Source: Sciurus carolinensis (taxonomy: Eukaryota > Chordata > Mammalia > Rodentia > Sciuridae). Taken from it: DNA of 64,000 nt. The notes under the pieces are model-generated. The model was not told the DNA's origin. It saw nothing but the letters and a program-made list of their open reading frames with translations, and searched no databases. Shown piece after piece: positions 44,491-57,867 of this stretch (position 1 is the first letter of the stretch; every line of letters starts with the position of its first letter). Position numbers and translations under genes: made by a program. Location of the stretch: contig NC_062220.1 of the NCBI RefSeq assembly GCF_902686445.1, forward strand, positions 110,160,643 to 110,224,642, given 5' to 3'.

Positions 44491-46444
44491 TGTTTAGTAA
44501 ATAATCGGTGGCTGTCAAAGATGCTTACAATGTAAGAGTTAATTGAAGAAGCTACAATAACATATTTATTAAACAAACACTTTAATATGCACCCATGTAA
44601 CCTCCTCTACAATTCAATGATTCCTTAGCCTTGGCCCTTTTATATTGACACAACTATATTCTACAGGCATCACACAGTCAAAAACCTTTTGATGTAATAG
44701 CTGTGGACAGGGTGATGAGAGATCAAGTTATGAATGTGTGTCCCTAAAAATGCATGGGGTAGACTTGGTGAACCATTATATCCTGTTCAAGCAAGAGTGG
44801 AGAGGTTCTAAACTATTATAACCCATCCATAGTCTTGATTAGAACTAATTTCACCAATAAGAATCTGTTTTTAGCATTCATCATTTCAACAAATTATGTA
44901 GCTAACTATGCTCATGAAAACACATTTTAGCTTTTATTTTGCAAATTAGCACAGTTTTGGGGGTTGATCCAGATACTGCTAGTAGAAATTCTTTTTCAGA
45001 TCATAGTATAGTGATAGCTTTATTTTTATATGATCTTTGAATTACCAGTTAATAATGGTTTATCTCACCAACCCTGGGATTAAAGCTTAATCAAACTGGT
45101 GAGTACACAGTGTCACATTGATTGTACTAAGTGTTTTATATAACTTGTAAGATTACTCATGCAGCATCTCTGTGAGATAAGTTTTTCAGCTGTGCTTGAT
45201 TTTTGTAATTGAGACAATGGCTCACAAACTTGACTTGCTTAAATTTATATGATAAATAAAATAAGAGAACCATAAATTTTGATTCCTTGTCCAGTGGCAC
45301 CTTAACCTCTATATTTTAAAAAGTAAAAAGCCAGAAATAAATGTTACTATATCTTTAATAAACAGCAACAAATGATAAGAACAAAATTTCTAAAATATTT
45401 ATTATCATAGAAGGTACACGTTTGCCATTGAAAAAAATAAAATTAGAATAAAATAAAGGAGAAAAATTTTACTACATATAAATTACTATATGTAAAATTT
45501 TACTATATTCAGATTAGTAAAGAAATCCACTAAATTTATGGCAATTTTTGTTTCTTAACTGAGCAATGTGAACAATGACACTTGGGATGCTGGGTTTTTA
45601 GACATTTTGTAGGTAAAATAGGAAAAAGTTTCTGGTACCTAGAAAACATGCAGAAAGTGTCATCCTAATTTTAATTACTATCTCCTTGCCAGGAGGCCAC
45701 ATGTTTATCTTTTCTATTTCTACAAATACATAGTATGATGCTTTGTTAAAAAATGTCTAATAGAATTTTAGTAAATCAGGAATTCAGAGACCATTAATTA
45801 ATATGGGTGGCAAAAAAATTCTATTTCTAATGTTTCTCCATTCCTAAATGTGTTTTCCTTTACAAGAAATTTAAAATATGACTTAAAAGAGGACTTCATC
45901 AACAGTGACCTCAGAGGGCACTTTGAGAAATCCTTATCACTTGCATCTGCACATGAGATGAGTATTCTACCCAAGAAGTGCAAAAGACATAATTCCAAGA
46001 CAGACTAATTGGCTGACTCCGAAAACAGAAGATCAAGACAAGTCTAATATCTGCTCCCCAACAGGCTTGCCCAGTTTAAGTCTCAATTAAATAGAAAATC
46101 TGGAATCATAACAAATATACATATCAATGTCAACTAATATAAGAACCATGGCTCTTGGAAAGATCTTATTAGAAATATTTGCAGTGATATCTCCTTATGA
46201 CTCTAAAGTACTAAATTTCAATAATAAAGTGTTTATCATATAAAAATGCATGTGTTAATCTACTTTAGATGGATATACCAGAAGGAGAAAGCTACTGATA
46301 CTTATCTAATTAAAAATCAACTTTGACATTACCAGCTTCTGTTCATTCTTTCCTCAAAAGCTGATGGTTGCTGATCATTCTTTCTGACCACAGTTGTTGC
46401 ACTGTTGTCAATAGCAGAGTCCAAATTTTGTAATTGGTCTGGAT
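44491..46444. other. Unassigned AT-rich sequence
   Basis: No named repeat or gene. Open frames are short and without features. Confidence 0.5.
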
Positions 46445-46803
46445 TTAGTCTGTTTGGGCTGCTACAACAATGCAATAGACTGGGCTGTTTATTAAGCAAC
46501 AGAGATTCATTTCTCACAATTCGGGAGAAGGAAAGCCCAAGGTCAGGGATCCAGTAGATTTGGTGTTTAATGACAGATCTCTTTCTGGATCATAGATGTT
46601 CCTGGCTTTTCTGTGTTCTCACATGGCAGATGGAGCCAAAGATTTCTCTGGGGCCTCTTTGATAAGGACATTAATCTAATTCACAAGAGCTCCAATCTCA
46701 CAACCTAATCACTTCTAATATGTCCACTTTCAAACACCATCACATTTGTGAGTAAGTTCAACATGTGAATTTTGGAGGGACACAAACAGTCAGTCTGCAG
46801 CAG
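46445..46803 (-). mobile_element. ERVL-MaLR LTR, MLT1A-like, solo
   Basis: In plus view, 'tttagtctgtttgggctgct', 'acaatgcaatagactgggct', 'gcaacagagattcatttctc', 'tctcacatggcagatgg', 'gacattaatctaattcacaa' and 'tgaattttggagggacacaa' follow the MLT1A consensus reversed. This is an old LTR shared widely among placental mammals and has no internal region. Confidence 0.85.
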
Positions 46804-47639
46804 TCCAATGATAATTAACTAATGCTTAATGAGGTAACATAAAATCATTTCAAAACACAGATTTAATCTTTATTAAGTAGTCTGAAGTATTTTAGGTTTT
46901 TGCCTGTCAACCAAATTAATCAACACCCTATTCTGTAAAGAGGTAAATAAGTCAAACATTTGTTATTCAGTTGCATGCCCCATCCAAAGGTGAAGTATCA
47001 TCATTATTGATAGTGTCCACAACCTTACTTTTATATTTACTTCTCAACAGATAGGAATCTGCTCTTCATTATTTTCATTTGTACCACTTTTCTTAAACGT
47101 CTTTAATGTACAAAGACCACCAAACTAACATGTTAATTATAATAACAATAATAATAACTTCTCTAACATCTTATTGACAATTCAATAACTTAATACAGCA
47201 TGAACACTATTTTCTTTGGGAAACAACTTCTCTACAAACAATTACTTTAAAATCACCTTTCTCCTACTTTTAATGATTAAACTCTAGATTATATATTTGA
47301 AGAAAAACAAGAATCAGCCTTCTGACCTCTCATTATTGTTCTTTAAACTACTTATTTGACAACTTAATCTTGCTTATTTTCCTCAATTATATGTATGTCA
47401 GGCTCTTGTTTTCCTATTATTTTTACCATACCTAATTGTTTTTCTAGTTTTACAAGGTTTGCACACCATATAGAAGAGTTATACTACTCTGAACTTGTGT
47501 ATCTTTTTTCTTTCATATCTCTAACAGAATAATTTTATGTGCATTTATCTAAACTTATGTAATGTATTCCCTTTGTGACTATGTCATACAATCTGTTATG
47601 TGAGATGAGATAGCATTATTTATACACACAAATATGTAT
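46804..47639. other. Unassigned AT-rich sequence
   Basis: Nothing recognisable. A short AAT-rich stretch lies near 47140-47156. Confidence 0.5.
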
Positions 47640-48120
47640 AAATCATTTCACTTTAACAAAATATTTTTATCCACTGCCATACAATTGTATTCCGCTTTGC
47701 TACTGTTGTTAACAATGCATTTCTGGAATTCATCTTTGACTCTTTCTTGCTATGCTACAGATTCTCAAGGGGTCACATTTAAAATTGGAAATGACATTGT
47801 GAGTTATTTTTATCCTTCAGTATATATTGGTTGATGATAGCTTGTTTCCTACAGTAGCTGTGCTAGCTCACATATTCATTATGGAATATTAAATTTTACT
47901 CAGATGTCCAAGAGAAAATGATCTAAAAGTTTTTTCCAGTTACTTCACATCCTCATTATAGTATGTTACTGAGCACCATTTCAACTTTTGCCCATTTCGT
48001 GGCTGTAAAGTTGAACCTTCTTTGTCATGTAATTCGAACTTCCCAAACTATTAGTGGGGTTGAGTATCATTTTATCATTTTAGATTTTTTCCATGTATTT
48101 CTATGTAAATGATTATTTAT
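47640..48120 (-). mobile_element. Possible ancient L1 end
   Basis: 'atttcaacttttgcccattt' followed by 'gtggggttgagtatcatttt' fits the reversed 3' end of old L1s. Earlier bases are too diverged to be certain. Confidence 0.45.
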
Positions 48121-48544
48121 GTGTATGGAGGGTAAAATGCCTGCATCTTAAGTGTACAGATCATTTTTACACAGGTACATGCTATGTCACCAAATTCTAC
48201 ATTAAGGTATAAATTTTTCTAAAATTGTTAAATTCTATGAAAATTTCAGGAAAGAATAATGTTCTTTCAAAAATCTTTGTTAAATATAAAATATTATATT
48301 AAATATCAGCTCATGAGAACAGTATAATATTGAGAAGTAAGAAAGAGACATTATAAAAAAGGAAAATTAAATTAAGATGATTATCAATCATAATGTTTCA
48401 AAAAATCATGAATTATTATCAGATCAAAAGTGATAATATAAGAAAATGATGGGACTATGACAGATTACTTACTGAGAAATTGATAAAACATGAAAAATTA
48501 AGGAAGGTATAAATAGTTGAAGATATTTACCATGTTTATTTATT

Positions 48545-49064
48545 AGAAATCAGCATACTACATTGACACAACCACATCAATGTTTATCTCAATTCAATTC
48601 ACAATACCTGAGCTATGGAGACAACCTAGTTTCCCTTCAACTGATGACTGTATAAAGAAAATGTGTTATACATACACAATGGAATATACTCAGCCTTTAA
48701 GAAGAATGAGTTTATGCCATTTGCCAGTAAGTGGATCAATCTGGAGACTAGCATGCTAAGTGAATAAGCAAGTTCCAAAAAGTCCAAGGTAAAATGTTTT
48801 CGCTTATTATGTAGAAGCTAACCCACAGTAAGGGAGGGAGAAGGGAGGAATAGATATTCAGTAGATTAGACAAAGGGAACGGAATGGGAATATGAGAAGG
48901 AAAGACAGTGGAATGAATCTGAAATAATTTTCCTGTGTACATATATGAATAGACCATAATGAATCCTACCATTGTGTACATTCACAATAATGGAGTCCTG
49001 ATTGACTGAGATATATTCCATGCTAATATAATTATATCAAAAGGAATTCTACTGTCATGTATAA

Positions 49065-49065
<1 letters not shown>
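48545..49065 (+). mobile_element. L1 3' fragment
   Basis: The order of blocks matches ORF2 end and 3' UTR of the L1 at the window start ('cacatcaatgtttatctcaa', 'caatggaatatactcagcct', 'ggaattctactgtcatgtat'). The usual A-rich tail has been replaced by a (CA)n run. Confidence 0.8.

Positions 49066-49101
<36 letters not shown>
49066..49101. repeat. (CA)n microsatellite
   Basis: About 18 CA units directly at the end of the preceding L1 3' UTR, probably grown from its tail. Confidence 0.95.
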
Positions 49102-49689
49102 ATTTCCAACTTATAAAATGAATGTAGAGGTATTGGACTGAGAACGTTGAAACATAATTTTAAAAGATCTTTGAAGTTTTCTTCTCTAGAATATTATAAT
49201 TTGTTTTAAGCAGATATAAACTTCATTATAGGTAACAAATATCTTTGAGTAAATAAATTAAAACATGAAATAGTATAAAGAGTATCAAAGAAATCTGCTA
49301 TTATGGATCATTGGTTAATGTAACTGAATTTTGGTAAAAAGATGGGCTTTTCAGTGACAACAACAAAAAAATGGGTTCAGTGGTGTCCACATGTAAAGCT
49401 GTAATTGAACCCTATCACACAACATATCAAAAAAAATCAGTTCTGGGGACAGGGTCAGCCTAATTATAAAAAGTAAAGCAATATATCTTCCAGCACAAGC
49501 ATCTTCAGGAACACAGAATAAGTGAAAATGTTTTAATCTGATGAGAGATAATGACCCCACTGGAAATGATTAATCATTTAAAATTTAATTACGTGATATA
49601 AATAAAAAATAAAAGGCAAACCATGAAATGAGATATCACATGTATTTGTGACAGATGAGTTTTCCAAATGCAGAACAAATTTCTCCATT

Positions 49690-50150
49690 TAATAAATGAA
49701 AAGAAAAATAATTCAATAAAAATGGACAAACTATTTGAACATGTATTCCTCTCCAAAATGCATACTCATGTTTGATAAATTTTTGAAAATTATTCTACTA
49801 AAATATCAATAAATCTCAAATTTTACCACAAAGAAATACTAATATACACACAAATATATTCAGTGGTTGAAACTAAAGGGCCATCATATCCAAGTATTAG
49901 GTAAGATAGCAATTAGTTTAGGGAAAGAAGTACAAGAGAGCAATGCAAAGGCACAATAAGCAGGGACACAGATCTGGCAATGCTCTGTAACTTGACCTAG
50001 GTTGCTGCCACATTAGTGTGTACCCCTGGTGTGGTTTACTAAGCAGATGCAAGTTTGTGTTTTGATTGATTTTTTTTAAATTTTACATTTTATAAATGTA
50101 GATTGTATATAAATTACTATGTGCAACATGAATTAATAGTTAAGTATCAC
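49690..50150 (+). mobile_element. Possible ancient L1 ORF2-end fragment
   Basis: 'aaatggacaaactatttgaa' and 'gcaatgctctgtaacttgac' fit old L1 ORF2-end and 3' UTR blocks in the right order. Divergence is high and the call is tentative. Confidence 0.4.
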
Positions 50151-53100
50151 CTTAGTTTCTCTGAAAGAATACACAGTTTTGTCTTTCAAGCAACATTGAT
50201 TTTCATAACTTATTGTTGATTACTGATATTGCTTTTTACAGTCTAGATTTACATAGATTAACTTACATTATTTTTATTTTGTTTGCTCTTCATTTTTCTT
50301 GTAACTTAAGAACTATTACGTTGGGCCATTTTCTTCTTTCTGAAGTACAACTCTTAGAATTTTCTTACTGAAGTACAATTAGTTATAAAGTCACTTATTA
50401 TTGCCTTTATTATCTGATCTGAGGTTATCTTTATTTGTCCTAAGCTCTTGAAAGATAATTTTAATAGGTGTAGAGCTTAAGATTGACATTATCTTTCTCT
50501 TCATATTTTATAGGTATTTTTGATGATTTTTTTTACCTACCTGCCAGGTTAATACTTCTTTTGACATGTTTAATCAAAAACATAATAAATCATTTTAATT
50601 TATAATTGAATTATTCTATAATTCATTTTTTGAAGTTCTATATTGTTTTATTTTTAAACATTCACTTTATCTTTATCTCTCTCTCTTTCACTCTTCACCA
50701 TATTTACGGCTTCCCACATTTACTTTAAGTTATTACAAACTCTTGTTATAGTGCTTATCTGGTCACTTCAATATTTTTAAATGCTTTGCTTTCTTTCTTT
50801 CTTTTTTTTTTTTTTTTAATCATTATGCTGTATTGTTTAATCAGTAAAGATAGGAGGAAAAACTCTTCCTGAGTTCAGTACAGGGGTAAATTTCTTTTTT
50901 AATTGTAAACAAATGGGATACATGTTGTTTCTCTGTTTGTACTGCAGCATTTTATAATTATTAATTCACATTTATGCCCACTTATAAACAAAAACTAATT
51001 TAGAAGAATTACACACTAACACTTGGGGCATCTCCCTAATTTGAATTTGTTAAAATTTTAGCTTTATGGATTCTCAAAATTGCTTGTCTCTGAAAATTTA
51101 TGTATCTTCTAGAATACTTGGATATTATAATAATTGTTTTGTTTTTGTCCAGAATATTTGGTGTCTTGGTATCAATATGGTTACTTTTAGATATCTATCA
51201 CATTCTAAGAAATGTATCTATTTGGAGTATCATTTAATGAATGTTGCTTTTCTTTTCCTGTGTCATAAGTGTTTACGTTGTTTCATTATTTAAATATATA
51301 AGCAATGTTTTACCATTATTCTCTAGAGTCATAAAGGAAATTGGAACCAAGTATGAACTGAACACATAGGTAACTACTTCCCTTGAGTCTTCTGATGCTG
51401 AATGGATCTGGGAGATTCAGAAGTGAAAATAATAGTTAATAATAATACCTAAGATAAAAGTTCAAATCTTCTGAAAAGTCAAGCCGAGTTTTCTACAATT
51501 TAAGTTGCTGTGGATCCAAAAGGGGGCCTCACAAACAGATAATTCTCTTAGTCTACGGCACAAGAGAATAACCCCATGGAAAAGGGCCAAGGCAGAGACA
51601 GGCAAATGCTACCACAAGGGCAAGCCCAAAAGAGTGAAATTCAGTCCCAGACAAATCATGTACTCAAGGATTTGATCTATTCAGATGAAGTCTCCCTTAC
51701 AAAAATAACCCCAACATACCATTTCTTCTCATTTGGGTCATATTTTCCTACCTTTTCTCATTCCACAAATCTGCGAGTATGATCAAGGACAAGACTGTAT
51801 TTCCAAAATGAAATGAAAAACAGTATAAATAATTCACAGATGACAACAGCATTAGAGTAAACATGGAATGCCTTTAAATAACCATGACTAATATATTCAG
51901 AAATTACATAAAGCAGAAGTAATTGAAGTAATTCATGGAGAACTTTCCAAAATAATTGTAATCTATAAAAATGTATTTTAGAAATTAAAGCACTGAAAAT
52001 CACAATCTCTGTCATTAAGAAATCATCAGATGTTTTAAAAGCAATTACAAACATTTACACAAGGCTAGAAGAAAGGCCAAAATCACATTTCAAAGCAGAA
52101 ACAAAAAGGGACAGAAAAATGGAAAATTCAGGAAGGACCATAAGACACATGAGACAAAGTAAAAGGATCTACATAGTGTATTGGGTTCTGTGCATAACTG
52201 GGAGATTTTAAAGCAGATTACAGTCACCAGCCCATAGATTAGAAGTGATCAAAGAGGAAGAAGTAAAAAGAACAGCAAATCTGGTTAACTCAGATTGTGA
52301 GAAAATGTATTAATGCGCCTATACATGTATACCAATTTGGTTAAAATTTTATGAAAATATGAAGGAGAACTTCATGTCTACTTGGTTTTAGGAATATTGG
52401 CTGAAATTAAATTTCAAGCTTTTTACCTCAAACTTAATGAATTTGAATTTAATATTCTCAGGAAAAATAATATTTCTGATAATTCAAAACAATGGTAAGA
52501 ACAACTAGTTTTGTCACATGTGTACATGGTGATGAAATGTTTAGTCAATGCTAAAAATAAATTAGAATCAAGATCATCAATAAAATAATTTTTAAAAATT
52601 TTAGTGTAATAGAAAAAGTGAGAGTTTTAATCAGCTAAAATAAGAAAATTTATTATCAGTATTGATTCTTTCATGCTATATTTATATAACCAAATTATAT
52701 TAAAAACATTATTTTAGTTATGTTGGTCTAAAGTTATTTTCACATTTCCACACCTGTAAATTAATTCCAGTGAAGAGGTAATCAGGCTGAAGACAATTTC
52801 ATGAAATCAATGGGTCCGCCTTAATGTGTATTTGTGAAAATTATATGTTTAGTCCAATCTGAAAATAAATGGCTTAAATATTGGATTAGTCAAACAAAAA
52901 CTCTCTTACCTTTTCTCTTCCTAAAATATGTTGATGTCTAAATATAAACACAATCTATTTGAACACAGAAAAAACACTGAATTCTTTGTTATACTGATTA
53001 ACATAAATCAGGAAATTAAATGCAATCTTTTTCTGAATAAAGGCTAATCTCAATTTTTGTTGCACTGTTTTGAAAATCAATGACCAAATGAACTATTTTC

Positions 53101-53791
53101 TACAAACTTGGAGGACTACCTTAGAATCCTTCCACTAGTGTGGTATGTGTATATGTGTGTGTCTATGTTTTAGGGATTTGTGAGATAGGGAAACATATTC
53201 CAAAACATAGACACTTAGGAAGAACACTAGAAAAACTCAAGAAACAATGAGTATTCACTGATTAAAAAAAAAAAAAAAAAAAAATTGCTTTTCTCTGAAA
53301 GATCATTTGAATGAGTTTTTGCATAAATACCAAATAGAAGGAGTTTCAGCTTGTGGTAGGCTTGTCATGTGTTGTCAGAGGTTTTACTTACTTTCCTCAA
53401 ATCTTTTGTTTAAAAAATAAAAACCTAAAATAGGGTCATCATCTCTTGCAATCTCAAAACAGGTCTCAGAGCAGAAATGAGGCTGGATAGTCAAGGCTTT
53501 CTTTTAACATCATGGAAGTGCTCAGGAAGCAACTTGACTTGACTCAGAAGTCACATTCAGATGTGAGGTAGAAAAACTTGTAGCTAGAACTCTCTGGTAT
53601 GGCACTTAACCAAGCCTGGTGAGATTCCCTGTTTGCAATGTAGAGAAAAGCCCTAAAAAAGAAGCTATTTTTTAAGTCAGAGCTACCTTGATGTTGGAGA
53701 TATGCAAATCATTTAGAAAATTTCAAGTTACACCTAAATATTTTTAAGTCAGTTATAATTATCATCCATTAAAAAAGTGTGTGAAAAAGGG
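50151..53791. other. Unassigned AT-rich sequence
   Basis: No gene or named repeat. Homopolymer runs lie at 50800-50818 (T) and 53263-53283 (A). Confidence 0.5.
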
Positions 53792-54230
53792 TGTTATAGT
53801 TTTCATGTGTGATCCCCCAAAACCATATGTGTGTGACAATTCAAAAACATTAAGAGGTGAAATGATTGGGTTATGAAAGCTTTAACCCAATTAGTGAATC
53901 CCTCCTCTGGTAGTGATTAAATGGGTGATAACTGAAAGCAGGTAGGGTGTGGCTGGAAGAGGTGGACCATTAGGGACATGCCTTTGGGGTTTATATTTTG
54001 TCCTTGTTGAACAGAGCATGCACTCTCTCTCTCTTTCCCCTTCCTGGTGCCGTGTTCCCAGCTGCTTTCCTCCGCCACACACTTCCACCATGATGTGACC
54101 CTGAAGAATGGAGGTAGTCATCTATAGACTGATACCTTTAAAACCATGAGCCCCCAAGTAAACTTTTCCTCCTTAAAATTTTTCTTGTCATGTCCTTTGG
54201 TCACAGCAGTGAAAAAATTGACTAAAGCAA
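53792..54230 (+). mobile_element. ERVL-MaLR LTR, MT type, solo
   Basis: It opens 'tgttatagttttcatgtgtg', then 'aggtgaaatgattgggttat', 'gtgtggctggaagaggtgg', 'tcctccgccacacacttcca', 'catgagcccccaagtaaact', and ends 'tttggtcacagcagtgaaa', 'ttgactaaagca'. This is a characteristic MT/MST-class LTR in full length, with no internal sequence. Confidence 0.85.
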
Positions 54231-54302
54231 AGAGGGGTACTATAGTTGGAAAAATATTTTCCCTACAGAGTCTGATCTTAAAAAATCCTACATATGATCT
54301 TG

Positions 54303-54690
54303 TGATGATTAGTCTTATATGTCCATGGGGCACCTAGATGTTTGGTAAATCAATGTGTGTGTCTGTGAGGATGCATCTGAATGGACTAGTAGACAGAGTA
54401 GAGCAGATTGCCCTCCTCAATATTGATGAGTATCAACCAGTAGATCTACAGTATTAATAAAATAAAGTCTGAGTAAGAAAGAAATCTTTCTCTCTGTCTG
54501 ACTATTCAAGCTGGGACATTGATCTTCTCTTTCTTTTGGACTCAGACTCAAAATGGAACTCACACAATCTCCTGGTTCTCAGACCTTTAAACTTGGACTA
54601 GAACTATATTATCAGCAGTCCTGGGTGTCCAGCTTGTCTACTGCAGATGGTCATCTCAGTCCCCAAAATCACAAGGAACAGTTTCTTACC
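54303..54690 (+). mobile_element. MLT2-like ERVL LTR, partial
   Basis: Blocks 'gattagtcttatatgtccat', 'gtagagcagattgccctcct' and, after them, 'agcagtcctgggtgtccagc' and 'ttgtctactgcagatggtc' match the MLT2 order. The 3' end of the LTR is not recognised. Confidence 0.6.
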
Positions 54691-55006
54691 CTATATGTAT
54701 GGTGTTTAGTTTGTTTTTGTAGTTTTGTCTTATGTTCTTTTTCCAGAGTAGGTATAAACTCTATCCCTGCTCTAATGAAGTTAATGGATTTGGTCATGGA
54801 TGTTAGCAATATCTTTCATGGGTTACTTCTTTATTCTGGGAGATTACTTAATATCTAGGTGTTCAAACTATGACCAGGTATTTCTCCTACTGGAGCATTA
54901 TTCTACCAGGTGCTCTTGTGGCTCTTGTCTTAACTGTTTTTAATTTATTCCTGCAGATACAACCATTCTCTATAAGAACACTGACCAGGAAAGAAATGAT
55001 GTTTGC

Positions 55007-55772
55007 TTGTGTCAGTCAGGTGGTAAACATAAGGGACAATTTAACAAAATATATGAAATGGCAGAAGCATTTTATTATTTGCAGATATATAAGAGAAGAG
55101 GGATGTTGGTGAGAACTGGTTGGAGGTGGGAAGCCAGCTAGCACAGGTGTGCTCAACAAGTGAGCAAGGAATAAGAGAGAGAGATGGAATTGTGGTACAA
55201 AGTCTTTGGTAGGGTCCAGGGTGCTACCAAACCTCTTTTATTTTTACTAAGCTATTGTAATTGGTGGGTTTAGACCAAGAAAGTACAAATTCCATGAATA
55301 AGCACTGTGACTGTGGGAAAGTTACTGTTCATTCAAGGGTTGAAGGTCAGTTGGAGAGAGATGTAGGTGCTATCTCAGAGGGAGGTGGTCACCAGGAGAA
55401 GGCTGCATCCATCATGTATCTGCATCAATCACACTGAGGAACTAGAAGGAGGTGAAGAACTGGAAACTATGATTGAGCCCTGCTTTTTATGTGAGAAGGT
55501 ATTTTCCTCAAAACAAATACCCCGGTAACAACCTCAAACTATAAGAATTGACAATTCTTCACTCCTTGGTTTGGTAGCAAAATTGAACTAGGTTAACAAT
55601 TTGGGAGGTTGAAATGTCTATTGCCATGGGAATGGTATCGCTGATCCAGTGAATTAGGATTTTAACAGGGCAGAGATAATGCCGATACCATGAACACAAA
55701 ACAATTCTGAAAACCCTCATGTAGCCAGTCATCCCCATCAGGTACTAGGTAAAAGCCATGAGGGTTTTGCAA
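55007..55772 (-). mobile_element. Candidate solo ERV LTR
   Basis: Read on the minus strand, the block ends with an AATAAA signal (complement of 55071-55076), a short R/U5-like segment and a terminal 'ctgactgacacaa'. It starts with TTG and ends with CAA in inverted symmetry. Flanking hexamers 'gtttgc' (55001-55006) and 'gtttgt' (55773-55778) could be a 6-bp duplication with one mismatch, as in class II ERVs. The family is not recognised, no viral gene is present, and the boundaries are tentative. Confidence 0.45.
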
Positions 55773-56011
55773 GTTTGTTACAGGGTCAAAATATTGTTAA
55801 ATATGTTGGCCTCTTAGGACAACTATTTTCCCCCTTCTTGTACTTATTCTGAATTATTGTACATGTAACATGAAATGCCCTGAATCATGTAAATCCTGGC
55901 TAAGGGATAGAAAGCAGTAACTCTCTACTAACCTCTATCTGCTTATCTGTAGAACCCACATTAACATAAAGAGTAATGGAAAAAAAATATTTTTAAAAGA
56001 ATTTCAGAATT

Positions 56012-56240
56012 GCTAAGTGTGGTGGTACATGCCTATAATCCCAGAGACTCAGAGGTTAAGACAGGAAGATTGCAAGTGCGAGGACAGCCTCAGCAACTTA
56101 GCAAGGCCCTAAGCAACTTAAGGAGATCCTGTCTCAAAATAAATATCAACAACAAAAATAAATAAAAAGGACTGGACATGTGGCTCAGTGGTTAAGCACT
56201 CCTGGGTTCAATCTCTGGTACCAAAAGGGGAAAAAAATTT
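56012..56240 (+). mobile_element. Composite B1-ID SINE
   Basis: B1 half: 'taagtgtggtggtacatgcc', 'tataatcccagagactcaga', 'gagatcctgtctcaaaat'. An A-rich linker and an ID half follow: 'ggacatgtggctcagtggtt' and 'ctgggttcaatctctggtac', then an A/T tail. Structure matches the copy at 26.4 kb. Confidence 0.9.
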
Positions 56241-56843
56241 TTTTTTTCTGAATTAATGGCTAATGTTATATAATCAAACACAAAAAGAAAAAAAGAGAGA
56301 GAGAAGGTTGCTGTGTACATAAACATGGAAAGTTACTCCTCCAAAATTCGAGAAAACATATCCCCATGGTGAACATCATAGTTAAAGTGAGAAGATTCTC
56401 AGGCAAAATGAAGAATTTATTCAAAATTTATCCTTGAAGATAAAGGTTGCATACCCTTGAACACCTTTTTATTCTATTTTTATTTTGTTTTGGCAAAATT
56501 TGTAATTGTTTGTTGAAATATATTTATGGCAGCTGCTGTATAATGCCAATATCTTCCAACCTATTCATCCCAGTGCTTCCAGGGTAATTGTTGGGACGTT
56601 AGATCAGGCAGAGGAAGTGAGCTCCCTTACGTCACTTTCAGTTTCTGTTCTGGGATTGGGTCATACACTTTTGTTTTTTAAGGGAAAGAGAATTGTGCTG
56701 CCACCTTACTATGTCTCCAGTACCATAATTCCTAACCAATTCACTTTCTTCTTTCCACCTCAGCTTCTGTCTATTAGTGCCAGGATTTATTGTTGTGCTG
56801 AATTTAAAATGCCACTCTTCTCTGCAATAGAGCAGCCACTCAT
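56241..56843. other. Unassigned, possibly old L1 3' UTR
   Basis: The segment 'atttatggcagctgctgtat' to 'aatatcttccaacc' hints at a reversed L1M 3' UTR, but it is not firm. A plus-strand open frame of 118 codons at 56506-56862 has no domain and runs into L1 at its end. Confidence 0.35.
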
Positions 56844-57386
56844 ATTTCAGATAGAGCACTAATTTCCAGAACATATAAAGAACTCAAAAAACTCTACACC
56901 AAGAATACAAATAACCCAATCAACAAATGAGCTAAGGAAATGAACAGATACTTCACAGAAGAAGATGTACAAGCAATTAGCAGATATATGAAAAAATGTT
57001 CAACATCTCTAGTAATAAGAGAAATGCAAACCAAAACCACCCTAAGATTCCATCTCACCCCAATTAGAATGGCGGTTATCAAGAATACAAGCAACAACAG
57101 GTTTTGGCGAGGATGTGGGGAGAAAGGTATACTCATACATTGCTGGTGGGGCTGCAAATTAGTGCAGCCATTCTGGAAAGCAGTGTGGAGACTCCTTAGA
57201 AAACTTGGAATGGAACCACCATTTGACCCAGCTATCCCACTCCTTGGCCTATACCCAAAGGACTTAAAATCAGCATATTACAGAGATACAGCCACATCAA
57301 TGTTCATAGCTGCTCAGTTCACAATAGCCAGATTGTGGAACCAACCTAGATGCCCTTCAATTGATGAATGGATAAAGAAACTGTGG
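56844..57386 (+). mobile_element. Outer L1, left part (5'-truncated), host of L1-B
   Basis: The L1 starts inside ORF2 ('cagatagagcactaatttcc') and encodes the C-terminal region, still open from 56940, with the CCHC knuckle region altered (first Cys codon gives 'RFWRGCG'). It stops at 'gataaagaaactgtgg', exactly where L1-B begins, and resumes at 63038. It belongs to the same lineage as L1-A and L1-B but is more diverged. Confidence 0.9.
57374..57386. repeat. Target-site duplication of L1-B, left copy
   Basis: 'aaagaaactgtgg' recurs at 63025-63037 after the L1-B tail. It is part of the outer L1 ORF2, so the duplication also proves nesting. Confidence 0.9.
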
Positions 57387-57867
57387 AGCTGGCGATCCAA
57401 GATGGCGGCCTAGAGGGAGACTGCACCCCCTGTCGCTCCAGAACCCAGGAGTTAAGAAGGGGAGGCATTGAGAGACTCGGACTGAAATAGAGCCACGGGT
57501 GAGTCTGCCCACTGGGTAAAGCGCGGCCCTGGTGGCAGGCCCAGATAGAGGTGGCTTATCGGAGCCGCGCAGGGCAGCTAGAGTCTTCCCAAGGTAGCCT
57601 TCCACACTCCAGCAGTGGGCTCCTCCCACACGGCCAGCTGCATGGTGCAGGCCCACAGTGAGAGCATTTCAGCACAGAGCCAGTTCCAAATCGTGGAACC
57701 AGTAGGGGGCTAGGGGCAGTTTTCTTCGGATGCGCTGCTTTATCAGATTCCTCCAAGACATCAGGCTACTGAAGGCTGGGAGGTGATACACTGGAAATCT
57801 ACCGGGACACTATAAGCCAATAGCGGAAAACTGCAATATCTCAGGGTCCCACTGACAACTGACCAAT
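57387..57867 (+). promoter_or_regulatory. L1-B 5' UTR, single unit, with YY1-like site
   Basis: It opens 'agctggcgatccaagatggc'; the YY1-like 'caagatggcgg' is at 57398-57408. The leader matches the second (ORF1-proximal) unit of L1-A along its length. There is no upstream partial unit. Confidence 0.85.
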
